64,000 nucleotides of DNA from Achromobacter deleyi (GTDB lineage Bacteria > Pseudomonadota > Gammaproteobacteria > Burkholderiales > Burkholderiaceae_B). Shown here piece after piece: positions 18,679-27,429 of this stretch. The notes below the pieces were generated by a model, which saw only the letters and a program-made list of their open reading frames with translations, was not told where the DNA came from and made no database searches. Made by a program: the position numbers and the translations under genes. Location: the NCBI RefSeq assembly GCF_016127315.1, contig NZ_CP065997.1, forward strand, positions 310,001 to 374,000, in the 5' to 3' direction. Position 1 is the stretch's first letter. Each line of letters opens with the position of its first letter.

Positions 18679-19014
18679 TCAACCCGCCAGCCAGCGCAGC
18701 CCCCACAGCATCAGCATGCCGACCACGATGACCAGCACCGCGCTGCGGGTGCGCAGGAAGACCAGGATCGCGACGATGCCGGCCACCAGCTTGTAGTCGA
18801 AGATGGGGCCCAGCCCCGCCTTCCAGGGCAGCAGGTCGGGCACCACGATGGCGGTGAGGGCGGCGGCCGGCGCATAGCGCAGGGCGCGCCGCACGCCGTC
18901 GGGCAGCGGAATGTAGTCGCCGAACAGCATGAAGCCGGCGCGCGTCAGCACGCTGCACAGCGCCAGCAGCAGGATGGCGGAATAGACGTAGATCTCGGAG
19001 GGCCAGAGGGTCAT
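18679..19014 (-). CDS. azlD: AzlD domain-containing branched-chain amino acid exporter subunit
   Basis: 111 aa, three to four hydrophobic segments (EIYVYSAILLLALCSVLTRAGF, ALTAIVVPDLLPWK, VAGIVAILVFLRTRSAVLVIVVGMLMLW). AzlD is the small partner of AzlC; AzlCD-type systems export branched-chain amino acids or their analogues. Its ATG overlaps the azlC stop (ATGA type), the usual arrangement. Confidence 0.92.
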   Translation of the reverse strand: MTLWPSEIYVYSAILLLALCSVLTRAGFMLFGDYIPLPDGVRRALRYAPAAALTAIVVPDLLPWKAGLGPIFDYKLVAGIVAILVFLRTRSAVLVIVVGMLMLWGLRWLAG

Positions 19015-19760
19015 GCGCGCGCCTTGAAGAAGCGTTCGGCCCACATGCCGGCCACCACGCCGGCGATGACCGCGGCCGCCAGGCCCAGCCGCAACGGCAG
19101 CACCTGGCCGGTCCAGGCGACCACGCCCGCGGCCAGCATCGAGACCAGCATGGGCTTGGAATTGGCCAGCGGCACCGTGATGGCCAGCAACGCCAGCACC
19201 GCCGCGAAATCCAGCGACCAGCCGGCCGGCACCATGGTGCCCAGGTAGATCCCGACAATCGACGAGGTCTGCCAGACGAGCCAGCCCGGGGCGATGGTGC
19301 CGATGAAGTACCAGAGCTGTTCGCGGGTGCCACGCTCGGCGGCGTCGCCGAACCGCGGCATGAACAGCACGAAGCCCATGTCGGTGGTGAAATAGCCCAG
19401 CCCCAGGCGCTTGGGCCAGGACAGGTGGCGAAAATAGGGTTGCAACGCCGCGCCGAAGATCAGGAAGCGCAGGTTGACCACGCAGCCGGCGGCGAAGATC
19501 AGCCACAACGGCGCGCCGGTGGCGATGAGCGGCAGGGAGGTGAGCTGGGCCGATCCGGCGTACAACAGCAGGGTCATGGCCAGCGCCATGGATTCGGTCA
19601 GGCCGGACTTGACCATGGCCACGCCGGTCACCAGGCCCCAGGTCGCCGTGGCGATGAGGGCCGGCACGATGGCATGCACGCCGGCGCGGAAGGCGGCGAC
19701 GCGCGCCTGGCGGACCTCCCGGGGGTCTTCGGTTTCGGGAAACGCTGACTCAGAGGACAA
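19011..19760 (-). CDS. azlC: AzlC family branched-chain amino acid permease
   Basis: About 249 aa. AzlC landmarks: RAGVHAIVPALIATATWGLVTGVAMVKSGL, YAGSAQLTSLPL, RFLIFGAALQPYF. With small AzlD partners the family exports leucine, isoleucine and valine. There is no ATG at the expected N-terminus. A TTG at 19760 preceded by AGGGG with 7-base spacing is the best start; another TTG at 19826 would add 22 residues. It is divergent from ilvE, linking branched-chain amino acid export and transamination. Confidence 0.88.
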   Translation of the reverse strand: MSSESAFPETEDPREVRQARVAAFRAGVHAIVPALIATATWGLVTGVAMVKSGLTESMALAMTLLLYAGSAQLTSLPLIATGAPLWLIFAAGCVVNLRFLIFGAALQPYFRHLSWPKRLGLGYFTTDMGFVLFMPRFGDAAERGTREQLWYFIGTIAPGWLVWQTSSIVGIYLGTMVPAGWSLDFAAVLALLAITVPLANSKPMLVSMLAAGVVAWTGQVLPLRLGLAAAVIAGVVAGMWAERFFKARA

Positions 19761-19908
19761 CGGCGAGCCCCTGGGGATTCGAACAGAACGACATGGATAC
19801 TCTGTGGGGAAGGAACCGCACGACAACCTGCTCGCCCGCCGGGCCCGCGGCGCCCGCAGGCACCGCGCCGGTGCACGAATGGAGCGCTATTGTAACCTCG
19901 CCGCTTGA

Positions 19909-19938
19909 TACAATACGGCCCTCAGGTTTAGTGAGGGA
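19909..19938 (+). promoter_or_regulatory. ilvE promoter -10 and hairpin over the ribosome-binding site
   Basis: A TACAAT hexamer (19909-19914) would place the transcript start near 19920. The transcript then opens with a perfect 6-bp hairpin CCCTCA (19919-19924) / TGAGGG (19932-19937) that contains the GAGGG ribosome-binding site for the ATG at 19946. The -35 is weak. Confidence 0.4.
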
Positions 19939-19945
19939 GCAAACC

Positions 19946-20866
19946 ATGTCGATGGCTGACCGCGATGGCTTCATCTGGTATGACGGCAAGCTCGTGCCCT
20001 GGCGCGACGCGACCACGCACGTGCTGACGCACTCCCTGCACTATGGCCTGTCGGTGTTCGAGGGCGTGCGCGCCTATCGCTCCGAGATCGGCACCGCCAT
20101 CTTCCGCCTCGAAGACCACACCAACCGCCTGTTCAACTCGGCGCACATCTACCAGATCCCGATGCCGTTCGATCGCGACACGATCAACGAGGCCCAGCGG
20201 ATGGTGGTGCGCGAGAACCAGCTCGAATCCGGCTACCTGCGCCCGCTGGTGTTCTACGGTCCCGAAAAGATGGGCGTGTCGCCCAAGGGCGCCAAGGTGC
20301 ACGTGGCGATCGCCGCCTGGCCCTGGGGCGCCTATCTGGGCGAGGAAGCCCTGTCGCAGGGCATCCGGGTCAAGGTGTCGTCGTTCGCCCGCCAGCACGT
20401 CAACGTGACGATGCCGCGCGCCAAGGTCGCCACCACCTACGCCAACTCGATCCTGGCCAACACCGAGGCCCTGCAGGACGGCTACGACGAGGCCCTGCTG
20501 CTGGACACCGAGGGCTTCGTGGCCGAAGGCTCCGGCGAAAACCTGTTCCTGGTCAAGGACGGCGTGCTGTGCGAACCCGAGATCGCCTCCGCCCTGACCG
20601 GCATCACCCGCTCCACCATCCACGCCCTGGCGGCCGACTTCGGCCTGCGCGTGGTGACCAAGCGGCTGACCCGCGACGACGTCTACATCGCCGACGAAGC
20701 CTTCTTCACCGGCACCGCCGCCGAAGTCACGCCGATCCGCGAGGTCGACAACCGCCAGATCGGCTCGGGCCGGCGCGGCCCGGTCACCGAGAAGCTGCAG
20801 AAAGCGTTTTTTGACATGGTGAATGGCCGCAACCCGAAGTACCATCACTGGCTGAGCAAAGTCTGA
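19946..20866 (+). CDS. ilvE: Branched-chain amino acid aminotransferase
   Basis: 306 aa class IV PLP aminotransferase making the last step of valine, leucine and isoleucine synthesis. Landmarks: DGKLVPWRDATTHVLTHSLHYGLSVFEGVRAY, GYLRPLVFYG, MPRAKVATTYANSILANTEA (PLP lysine region), EGFVAEGSGENLFLV, ALTGITRSTI, and EAFFTGTAAEVTPIREVD. The ATG at 19946 has a GAGGGA site. The next two small genes run in the same direction. Confidence 0.96.
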   Translation: MSMADRDGFIWYDGKLVPWRDATTHVLTHSLHYGLSVFEGVRAYRSEIGTAIFRLEDHTNRLFNSAHIYQIPMPFDRDTINEAQRMVVRENQLESGYLRPLVFYGPEKMGVSPKGAKVHVAIAAWPWGAYLGEEALSQGIRVKVSSFARQHVNVTMPRAKVATTYANSILANTEALQDGYDEALLLDTEGFVAEGSGENLFLVKDGVLCEPEIASALTGITRSTIHALAADFGLRVVTKRLTRDDVYIADEAFFTGTAAEVTPIREVDNRQIGSGRRGPVTEKLQKAFFDMVNGRNPKYHHWLSKV

Positions 20867-20945
20867 TCCACGCCGCCCTGCCCGGCAGGGCGGCATTACT
20901 GCCCCAACCTACCGATTTACCGGTATTTTTTATTCAGGAAACTCC

Positions 20946-21158
20946 ATGACCGCCGCTGCCCCGGCCGCCGCCCCCCACGAAGTCATCGAAGTCGGCGCCG
21001 AAGACCTGCCCGTGTTCTGTCCGGGTCCCAAGGCCCCGCTGTGGAGCATGCACCCGCGCGTCTTCCTGGACGTCGCCCGCAACGGCTCGGCGCGCTGCGC
21101 CTACTGCGGCGCCGAGTACAAGCTCAAGCCCGGCACCGTGCTGCACGGCCACCACTGA
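20946..21158 (+). CDS. CHCC-type zinc-finger domain protein
   Basis: 70 aa. It contains the compact C-x(14)-H ... CAYCGA zinc ligand arrangement (FCPGPKAPLWSMHPRVF, ARCAYCGAEYKL) of the NDUFS6-like zf-CHCC family common in proteobacteria. The family is linked to respiratory complex I accessory subunits in eukaryotes; the bacterial role is unknown. AGGAA lies just upstream of the ATG. Confidence 0.85.
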   Translation: MTAAAPAAAPHEVIEVGAEDLPVFCPGPKAPLWSMHPRVFLDVARNGSARCAYCGAEYKLKPGTVLHGHH

Positions 21159-21192
21159 GAACCGCCGCTTAACAGCCATCTGTCCCGCCATC

Positions 21193-21615
21193 ATGTTCGC
21201 CACGCCCGAAGAAGCAGAACACGCGTTCTACGAAGCCCTTGAGCAGGGGGACACCGTCCGCCTGATGCAAGTGTGGGCGGACGACGAGGAAGTCGTCTGC
21301 ATCCACCCGGGAGGCCTGCGCATCGTCGGCCACTCGGCCGTGCACGAGTCCTGGCAGCACGTGCTGGCGAACGGACCGCTGCACATCCGGCCGCTGCGCC
21401 CGCTGGTCATGCTGAGCATGATGTGCGCGGTGCACGTGTTGGTCGAGCAGGTCGCGGTGCGCACGCGGGAAGGCACGCAGTTCGCCAACTGCTACGCCAC
21501 CAACATCTATCACAAGGGTCCCACGGGCTGGCGCATGGTCATGCACCACGCCTCGTCGGCGCCCACCGAAGCCGGGGTGCTCGACTTGCACGACGTGCCC
21601 GACATGCTGCACTGA
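21193..21615 (+). CDS. NTF2-like / SnoaL-type domain protein
   Basis: 140 aa cone-fold protein of the NTF2-like superfamily (FYEALEQGDTVRLMQVWADDEEVVCIHPGG, GHSAVHESWQHVLA, NCYATNIYHKGPTGWRMVMHHAS). Such small proteins are often annotated DUF4440 or SnoaL-like. No catalytic assignment can be made. It sits between a zinc-finger protein and a YheT hydrolase, probably one transcript. Confidence 0.82.
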   Translation: MFATPEEAEHAFYEALEQGDTVRLMQVWADDEEVVCIHPGGLRIVGHSAVHESWQHVLANGPLHIRPLRPLVMLSMMCAVHVLVEQVAVRTREGTQFANCYATNIYHKGPTGWRMVMHHASSAPTEAGVLDLHDVPDMLH

Positions 21616-21627
21616 TCCGGGTCGACT

Positions 21628-22728
21628 TTGGCTGCTGCACGTTTCGACACAACGCCCTGCCCTGTTCCCTCCTGGCTGCCCGGAGGCGATGCCCAGACGG
21701 TGTACGCCGCGCTGTTCGCGCAGTACCACCGCATCGCCTTCGTGCGCGACCGGGTCGAGACGCCCGACACCGATTTCGTCGATTTCGACTGGACCGGTCC
21801 GGGGCTGTTCCCGCACAAGGCCGCCGACGGCGCGCCCGTGAGCGGCCAGCAGCCCGTGGCCAACGGCAAGACCGCCGCCGCGCGCTGGATGACCGACGCC
21901 GACTGGAAGTCGCTGCCGCAGACCGCCGACACGCCGGCGCTGCTGCTGTTCCACGGCCTGGAGGGCGGCAGCAACAGCCGCTACGCGCAGTCGATCGCGC
22001 ATCACTTCCGGGCGCGCGGCTGGATCGTGGTCATCGCGCACTTTCGCGGCTGCTCCGGCGTGCCCAACCGCCTGGCGCGGGCCTACTACTCGGGCGATTC
22101 GGCCGAGGTCGGCTTCCTGCTCAACACGGTGCGCAACCGCATCCCGCATGCGCGCTGGCATGCCGTGGGCGTGTCGCTGGGCGGCAATGCGCTGCTGAAA
22201 TACCTGGGCGAACACCAGGAAGACACCGGCTGGCTGACGGCCTGCGCGGGGGTCTCGGTGCCGCTGGACCTGGTGGCCTGCGGCAAGACGCTGTCCACGG
22301 GGTTCTTCAACCGCAAGGTGTACACGGGCCACTTCCTCAAGACCCTCAAGCACAAGGTGCTGGAGAAGGCCCACCGCTACCCCGGCGCCATCGACGTGAT
22401 GCGCATCGCCCACGCCCGCGACCTGCGCGACTTCGACGACGCCTACACCGCGCCGATGCATGGTTTCCGCAATGCGCTCGACTACTGGACGCGCGCGTCC
22501 AGCAAGCCGTGGCTGCCGCGCATCTCGGTGCCGACGCTGGTGCTGAACGCGCTGAACGATCCGTTCATCCCGGCCAGCGCGCTGCCCAAGCCGGACGAGT
22601 GTTCGCCCACCATCCTGCTGCACCAGCCCACCGATGGCGGCCACGCCGGCTTTCCGACCGGCGCCTTTCCGGCCCACCTGGGCTGGCTGCCGCAACGGCT
22701 GGGCCGCTTCTTCGAGACCGGGCTGTAG
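21628..22728 (+). CDS. YheT family alpha/beta hydrolase
   Basis: 366 aa. The catalytic triad elements of the YheT family are visible: nucleophile in GVSLGGNALLKYLGE, acid in VLNALNDPFIPA, and histidine in DGGHAGFPTG. The oxyanion region is LLLFHGLEGGSNSRYAQS. The N-terminal PSWLPGGDAQTVYAALF is conserved, so the start must precede it. The only candidate is TTG at 21628, four codons after the in-frame stop of the preceding gene. The physiological ester substrate is unknown. Confidence 0.9.
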   Translation: MAAARFDTTPCPVPSWLPGGDAQTVYAALFAQYHRIAFVRDRVETPDTDFVDFDWTGPGLFPHKAADGAPVSGQQPVANGKTAAARWMTDADWKSLPQTADTPALLLFHGLEGGSNSRYAQSIAHHFRARGWIVVIAHFRGCSGVPNRLARAYYSGDSAEVGFLLNTVRNRIPHARWHAVGVSLGGNALLKYLGEHQEDTGWLTACAGVSVPLDLVACGKTLSTGFFNRKVYTGHFLKTLKHKVLEKAHRYPGAIDVMRIAHARDLRDFDDAYTAPMHGFRNALDYWTRASSKPWLPRISVPTLVLNALNDPFIPASALPKPDECSPTILLHQPTDGGHAGFPTGAFPAHLGWLPQRLGRFFETGL

Positions 22729-22750
22729 GCGCCGGGCGGCGCCCGCGGCG

Positions 22751-24274
22751 TCAGCCCGACTTGAAGCGTTCCAGCAGCTGGCGCTCTTCGGCCAGCTTGT
22801 CCTTGACTTCCTTGATCTGCACGTCGATCTGCGATTGCTCGTAGAAATCGCTCGACATGCCGCGCGCCTGCTGCAACTGCGATTCCGCCGCCGCGAAGGC
22901 GCCGGTCAGGACGTAGTAGCGCGCCAGGTCGCGGCGCGCCTGCACCGGCTTGCCGGTCCGCTCTTCGCTGTTCGCCAGCATCTGGTAGAGGCTGGGCTCG
23001 TCGCTGCCCCACTGCTTGATCTTGGCCCGCAGGTAGTCCTGGGCCTCGGCATGGCGGCCGTTGCTCTGCAACGCCGCGGCGTAGGCGATGCCCAGCGCCC
23101 GCTGCTCCGGCCAGCGCTTGGTGGCGGCCTGCGCCAGGTCCAGCGCGCGCCGGTTGTCCTTGCGCGCCAGGGCGATGTCGACGGACAGCTTGGCCATTTG
23201 CGCCGACTCGCGCCCGTCGGCCGCGGCCAGGCCCAGCTGGCGCTCGGCGTCGTCCAGGTTGTTGCGCTGGAACGCCTGCAACGCCAGCCCGTAGTAGGCG
23301 GCGGAGCGGCGCACGCCGGACAGGGCCTGGGCCTCGTCCTGCAGCTGCTGCGTGGCCGAACGCAGGCTGACCGCGTCCCGGCCCTGCACCACGCGCATCT
23401 TGGCGCGCACGTACCAGAAGTCGTCGCTGTCGACGTGGCGCGACGGCGGCAGCGAGCGCACGCGGTTCTGCACGTCGGACATCCGTTCGATCGACAGCGG
23501 GTGGGTGCTGGCCCAGGAACCGCCGCCCGCCCCTTCATTCAGGCGCGAGGCGTTCATCAGGCGCGAGAACATCTGCGCCATGCCCTGGGCGTCGTAGCCG
23601 GCCTTGGTCAGCATGGTGAAGCCGGCCCGGTCGGCCTCGCGTTCGGCATCGCGCGAGAAACCCAGCTGGCGGTTGATGGCGGCGGCCTGGCCGAACGCGG
23701 CCACGCCCATCGCCAGGTTGCCGCCGCCGCCGGCCAGCGCCGCCAGCAGCGCGCCCGCCAGGCTCGCCAGCATGACCATGCTGTTCTGGCTCTGCTGCGT
23801 CATGCCGCGCGCGATGTGGCGCTGGACCACGTGGCCGATTTCGTGCGCCAGCACCGCCGCGAGTTCCGATTCGCTGCCGGAGGACACGATCAGCCCGGTG
23901 TTGACGCCGATGAAGCCGCCCGGCATGGCGAAGGCGTTGATCTCGGGATCGCGCACGCCGAACATCTCGACCTCGGGCACCGCGCCGGGCGCGAAGGCCG
24001 CCAGCTTGCGCCCCATGGTGGTGAGGTACTGGCTGAGTTCGGGGTCATCGACATAGGTCGGATCACGGCGCCCCTGCGACATGATCGCCTCGCCCAGGCT
24101 GCGTTCCAGCATCGGCGAAAGCTCCGCGGAGGAAGCGGCGCCCATCGAGGGCAACCCCACGGGCTGGGCCCAGGCAGTGACCGGCAAGGCCGGCGCCGCC
24201 AGCGCGACACAGAGTCCGACGATCGCGCCTCGCTGCGCAATCGAGCAAATGGATGGCATTTTTCTGCGATTCAT
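22751..24274 (-). CDS. M48 family metalloprotease with TPR repeats (BepA-like)
   Basis: 507 aa periplasmic protein. The signal peptide runs to about residue 36 (GLCVALAAPALPVTAWA). The zinc motif is HEIGHVVQRH (about 143-152), with the third ligand in DAEREADRAG. A C-terminal TPR-like region (about 300-500) ends in a charged coiled segment. BepA helps LptD/BAM assembly and degrades stalled outer-membrane proteins. The layout and length fit; no BAM gene is adjacent. Confidence 0.9.
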   Translation of the reverse strand: MNRRKMPSICSIAQRGAIVGLCVALAAPALPVTAWAQPVGLPSMGAASSAELSPMLERSLGEAIMSQGRRDPTYVDDPELSQYLTTMGRKLAAFAPGAVPEVEMFGVRDPEINAFAMPGGFIGVNTGLIVSSGSESELAAVLAHEIGHVVQRHIARGMTQQSQNSMVMLASLAGALLAALAGGGGNLAMGVAAFGQAAAINRQLGFSRDAEREADRAGFTMLTKAGYDAQGMAQMFSRLMNASRLNEGAGGGSWASTHPLSIERMSDVQNRVRSLPPSRHVDSDDFWYVRAKMRVVQGRDAVSLRSATQQLQDEAQALSGVRRSAAYYGLALQAFQRNNLDDAERQLGLAAADGRESAQMAKLSVDIALARKDNRRALDLAQAATKRWPEQRALGIAYAAALQSNGRHAEAQDYLRAKIKQWGSDEPSLYQMLANSEERTGKPVQARRDLARYYVLTGAFAAAESQLQQARGMSSDFYEQSQIDVQIKEVKDKLAEERQLLERFKSG

Positions 24275-24332
24275 GAACCTATGATAGCGATGCGCTTAAA
24301 ATGTTTCACCGATTGCCCCTTATGAGGTTTCA

Positions 24333-25184
24333 ATGCGCCCCGTCCGTAAAGCCGTTTTTCCCGTCGCGGGCATGGGTACGCGCTTCCTGCCCGCCACCAA
24401 GGCGATGCCCAAGGAAATGCTCCCCGTCGTCGACAAACCGCTGATCCAGTACGCTGTTGAAGAAGCCGTCGCCGCCGGCATCACCGACCTGATCTTCGTT
24501 ACCGGGCGCAACAAGCGCGCCATCGAAGACCATTTCGACTCCGCTCCCGAGCTCGAATCCGATCTCGAAAGCAAGGGCAAGCATGAGCTTCTGGCAATGG
24601 TGCGGGGCATTCTACCTGCCCACGTCAATTGCCTCTATATCCGCCAATCGGCGCCGCTGGGCCTGGGCCATGCCGTGCTGTCGGCCGCCCCCGCCGTGGG
24701 CGACGAACCTTTCGCCGTGCTGCTGGCCGATGACCTGATCGACGCCGATACGCCGTCCATCAAGCAGCTGGTGGACGTGGCCGTGGCCCGCGGCGCCAGC
24801 GTGCTGGGCGTGCAGGACGTGCCGCGCGAAGACACGCGCAAGTACGGCATCGTCGCCGCCCAGGCAGACGACAGCCGCGCCGACGGCCGCACCGAACGCG
24901 TGACCCACATCGTGGAAAAACCCGATCCCGCCGACGCGCCCTCGACGCTGGCGGTGGTGGGACGCTACGTGCTGGAAGCCGCGATCTTCGACCACCTGCG
25001 CTCGACCAAGCGCGGCGCCGGCAACGAGATCCAGCTGACAGACGGCATCGCCTCGCTGATGCGCGAGCGCGCGGTGTACGCGCACCGCTACGAAGGCACG
25101 CGCTACGACTGTGGCAACAAGGCCGGCATGTTCGAGGCCACGGTGGCGCTGGGCCGCAAGTACCACGGCCTGCTGCCGCGATAA
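24333..25184 (+). CDS. galU: UTP--glucose-1-phosphate uridylyltransferase
   Basis: 283 aa, standard length. It makes UDP-glucose from UTP and glucose-1-phosphate for envelope polysaccharides. The nucleotidyltransferase signature [24 protein letters not shown] starts at residue 6; then [35 protein letters not shown] and [17 protein letters not shown] lies before the ATG and a TAAAAT box at 24297-24302. Confidence 0.97.
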   Translation: MRPVRKAVFPVAGMGTRFLPATKAMPKEMLPVVDKPLIQYAVEEAVAAGITDLIFVTGRNKRAIEDHFDSAPELESDLESKGKHELLAMVRGILPAHVNCLYIRQSAPLGLGHAVLSAAPAVGDEPFAVLLADDLIDADTPSIKQLVDVAVARGASVLGVQDVPREDTRKYGIVAAQADDSRADGRTERVTHIVEKPDPADAPSTLAVVGRYVLEAAIFDHLRSTKRGAGNEIQLTDGIASLMRERAVYAHRYEGTRYDCGNKAGMFEATVALGRKYHGLLPR

Positions 25185-25214
25185 GGCGGCCGACGCCCCC
25201 CCTCAGGACCCGAC

Positions 25215-25245
25215 GCGAGCGCCCCTGTGGCGCTCGCGACGCTTT
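25215..25245 (+). terminator. Hairpin terminator after galU
   Basis: Nine-bp perfect stem GCGAGCGCC / GGCGCTCGC with a 5-nt loop, followed a few bases on by TTTT. The T tract is short, so its strength is uncertain. Confidence 0.55.
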
Positions 25246-25256
25246 TGGGCGGGCGT

Positions 25257-26129
25257 TCAGGCGGAGGCCGCGCGGCGGCCCCGGGCCCGCGCCATGGCAT
25301 CGCGGTCGGCCTTGCGCAGGCGCCCCTTGGCCGACAGCCGCATCAGGGTGCCCAGGGCCACCATCAGGCCGATCACCTCGACCAGCGCGGCCGGGATCCA
25401 CATGGTCAGCCCGCCGATGGTCTGGTCGGTCTGCGCCGACATGGCGATGGCGCGGCCGCACAATTCGAACAGGGGATAGATATCGCTTTCGGTGAAGGCG
25501 ATGACCGCGCCCGCCACCATCTGCGGCAGCATGGTCAGGATCGGCGAGATCACCCGGCCGCCCGGCGTCATCGCGGCCGGCGGGGCGGGACGGCGGTCCA
25601 GGATGAGGTTCCAGTACATGAAGCCGCTGATGACCACGGACCAGTTCATCACGCGATACAGCCGCCAGTCGAGCATGGAATAGAACTGCACCGACGGAAT
25701 CAGCCAGACCAGCACCAGGAACACGAACAGGGTCGGCACGAAGATCTTGTTGGTCAGCACCGCCACGGTGGCGCGGCCGGCACCGGTGCGCAGGAAATCA
25801 CGCAGGCGGATGCGCCACGACATCGGCAGCCCGGCGCGCATGACCTGTCCGGGGAAGGCCGCCATCACCAGCAGCGGACCGAGGTGATGCAGCACCAGGT
25901 GCTGGATGCGGTGGATGAAGAACATGCGCTCGGCGTAGTAGTCCACCCGCGTATGCAGGGACAGGTACAGCAGCACCATGCCCAGCCAGAACAGCGCGCG
26001 GCGCGCGCCCGTCACGTGATGCACGCGCTGGCCGCGCACGAACAGCACGATGGCCACCAGGAAGGAGGCCACCAGCGTGGGAGAGAACTCCCAGGGTATG
26101 AGCCATTCGAGACTGTCCATGCGGGTCAT
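25257..26129 (-). CDS. Cytochrome c oxidase assembly factor CtaG-like (caa3 type) membrane protein
   Basis: 290 aa, about seven membrane segments. The Caa3_CtaG family histidine pattern RIQHLVLHHLGPLLVM, plus MNWSVVISGFMYWNLILDRRP and PQMVAGAVIAFTESDIYPLFELC, identify the family. It assists assembly of haem-copper oxidases; no oxidase subunits are beside it. An alternative ATG exists 9 bases downstream (26120). Confidence 0.87.
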   Translation of the reverse strand: MTRMDSLEWLIPWEFSPTLVASFLVAIVLFVRGQRVHHVTGARRALFWLGMVLLYLSLHTRVDYYAERMFFIHRIQHLVLHHLGPLLVMAAFPGQVMRAGLPMSWRIRLRDFLRTGAGRATVAVLTNKIFVPTLFVFLVLVWLIPSVQFYSMLDWRLYRVMNWSVVISGFMYWNLILDRRPAPPAAMTPGGRVISPILTMLPQMVAGAVIAFTESDIYPLFELCGRAIAMSAQTDQTIGGLTMWIPAALVEVIGLMVALGTLMRLSAKGRLRKADRDAMARARGRRAASA

Positions 26130-26230
26130 CCGGAAAATGCCGGCAGGGGCGAAACGCCCGGGCCTAGACGGGCCGCGCCATCAGGCGCGATCGCGTCGAT
26201 TGTAGTGGACCCGGGCGCCCCCCGTACGGC

Positions 26231-27337
26231 TCAGAACCGGTGCGAAATACCCGTACCGAAACGCGACGTGTGGGAATGGCCCGGGTCGAACTGGTTGTCC
26301 AGGGTGTAATTGGACGCGTAGCCGGCGAACGCATAGAGCGTGGTGCGCGGCGACAGGTCATACGTATACCCCAATGTCACCAATTGCGCATTGCGCGCCG
26401 TCGAACCATCCTCCCATTTCCAGTCGGGCCGCGCCAGCGACCACTGCACCACCACGGCGCCGTGGCCGACCGGCACGCTGGCGCCCAGCAGCCAGGCATT
26501 GACGGTGCCGCCGCGCGCGAACGCCGCCGGCCCCAGGTTGCGGCCCAGGTTGTCCGGATCGCCGCCGTCCAGGCCGACGTAGCCGTTGCGCTGGCGCGAC
26601 CAGGCCGCCGACACCTTGACCACCTCGAAGTCGTAGGAGGCGCCCAGCTGCACCGCCTGCGGCCGGCCGGTGCTGCCCTCGACCGGCTCGGCCAGGCGCA
26701 GCTGGTCCCAGGTGGCGACCGCCAGCAAGGGGCCGTCCTCGTACTTCAGGCCCAGGCTGAGGGCGCGGTTGTTGGCCGCGGTCTTGAAGCGGTTGCCGTC
26801 GTCGGCGTCGAAGGAATAGCCGACGCCCGCCTGGAAGCCCTGCCAGGTCGGCGTGTAGTAGTTGACCAGGTTGCTGAACTGGTAGTTGTCCGATGCCTTG
26901 AAGGTGGCGCCCATGCCCATGTCCTTCCAGGAGGCCAGCTCCAGCGCATTGCCGTAGGTCTTGCCGACGGTGTACTGGCGTCCCAGGCGCAGGTCGCCGT
27001 AGCGGTCGTGGGCCAGCCCGACCCAGGCGCCGTAGTTGAACATGCGGTCGTCGTCGGCGCGCTTGCCGGTGGACGGGTCGAAACCGCTTTCGAGTTGGAA
27101 GCGGGTGCTCCAGCCATCGCCCAGGTCCTCGGCGCCGCGCAGGCCCCACAGGGAATCGGTCAGGCCGCCATTGAGGATGCCGTTGTGGGTGCCCTGCCCG
27201 GAAGTGTGGGTGGTGGCGATGCCCGCATCCACCACGCCATAGAGCTGAACGCCCGGGCCATCGCCGGCCGCACAGACCGTCAGGGGAAGGCTGGCCGCGC
27301 CCGCCACGAGCGTCGTGGCAACAGTCGAGATTTTCAT
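26231..27337 (-). CDS. Gram-negative porin (general diffusion, betaproteobacterial type)
   Basis: 368 aa. Signal peptide to about residue 24 (TTLVAGAASLPLTVCAAG). Porin landmarks: VQLYGVVDAGI at the first strand, DSLWGLRGAEDLGDGWSTRFQLESGFD, LRLGRQYTVGKTYG (constriction loop region), and terminal FGTGISHRF with C-terminal Phe. The ATG at 27337 has GGAG upstream. It lies 92 bases downstream of mgtA on the same strand and may be co-transcribed, which would link an outer-membrane channel to Mg2+ uptake (inference). Confidence 0.94.
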   Translation of the reverse strand: MKISTVATTLVAGAASLPLTVCAAGDGPGVQLYGVVDAGIATTHTSGQGTHNGILNGGLTDSLWGLRGAEDLGDGWSTRFQLESGFDPSTGKRADDDRMFNYGAWVGLAHDRYGDLRLGRQYTVGKTYGNALELASWKDMGMGATFKASDNYQFSNLVNYYTPTWQGFQAGVGYSFDADDGNRFKTAANNRALSLGLKYEDGPLLAVATWDQLRLAEPVEGSTGRPQAVQLGASYDFEVVKVSAAWSRQRNGYVGLDGGDPDNLGRNLGPAAFARGGTVNAWLLGASVPVGHGAVVVQWSLARPDWKWEDGSTARNAQLVTLGYTYDLSPRTTLYAFAGYASNYTLDNQFDPGHSHTSRFGTGISHRF

Positions 27338-27429
27338 GCTGATCTCCAGAATCCGGGGTGGCGCCGCCACCGCCGGAGGTATTGAATCCACGGCGGGCGC
27401 CTGCCCACCGCCAGGTGTATCAATAGTGA

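Noticed and set aside
19770..19790. GTTCGAATCCCC on the minus strand, like a tRNA T-loop
   Set aside because: The flanking bases do not form a T stem, acceptor or anticodon arm; it lies inside the azlC 5' region and is a chance match.
20872..20894. Nine-bp GC hairpin GCCGCCCTG/CAGGGCGGC after ilvE
   Set aside because: No T tract follows, and downstream genes run in the same direction, so it is not called a terminator.
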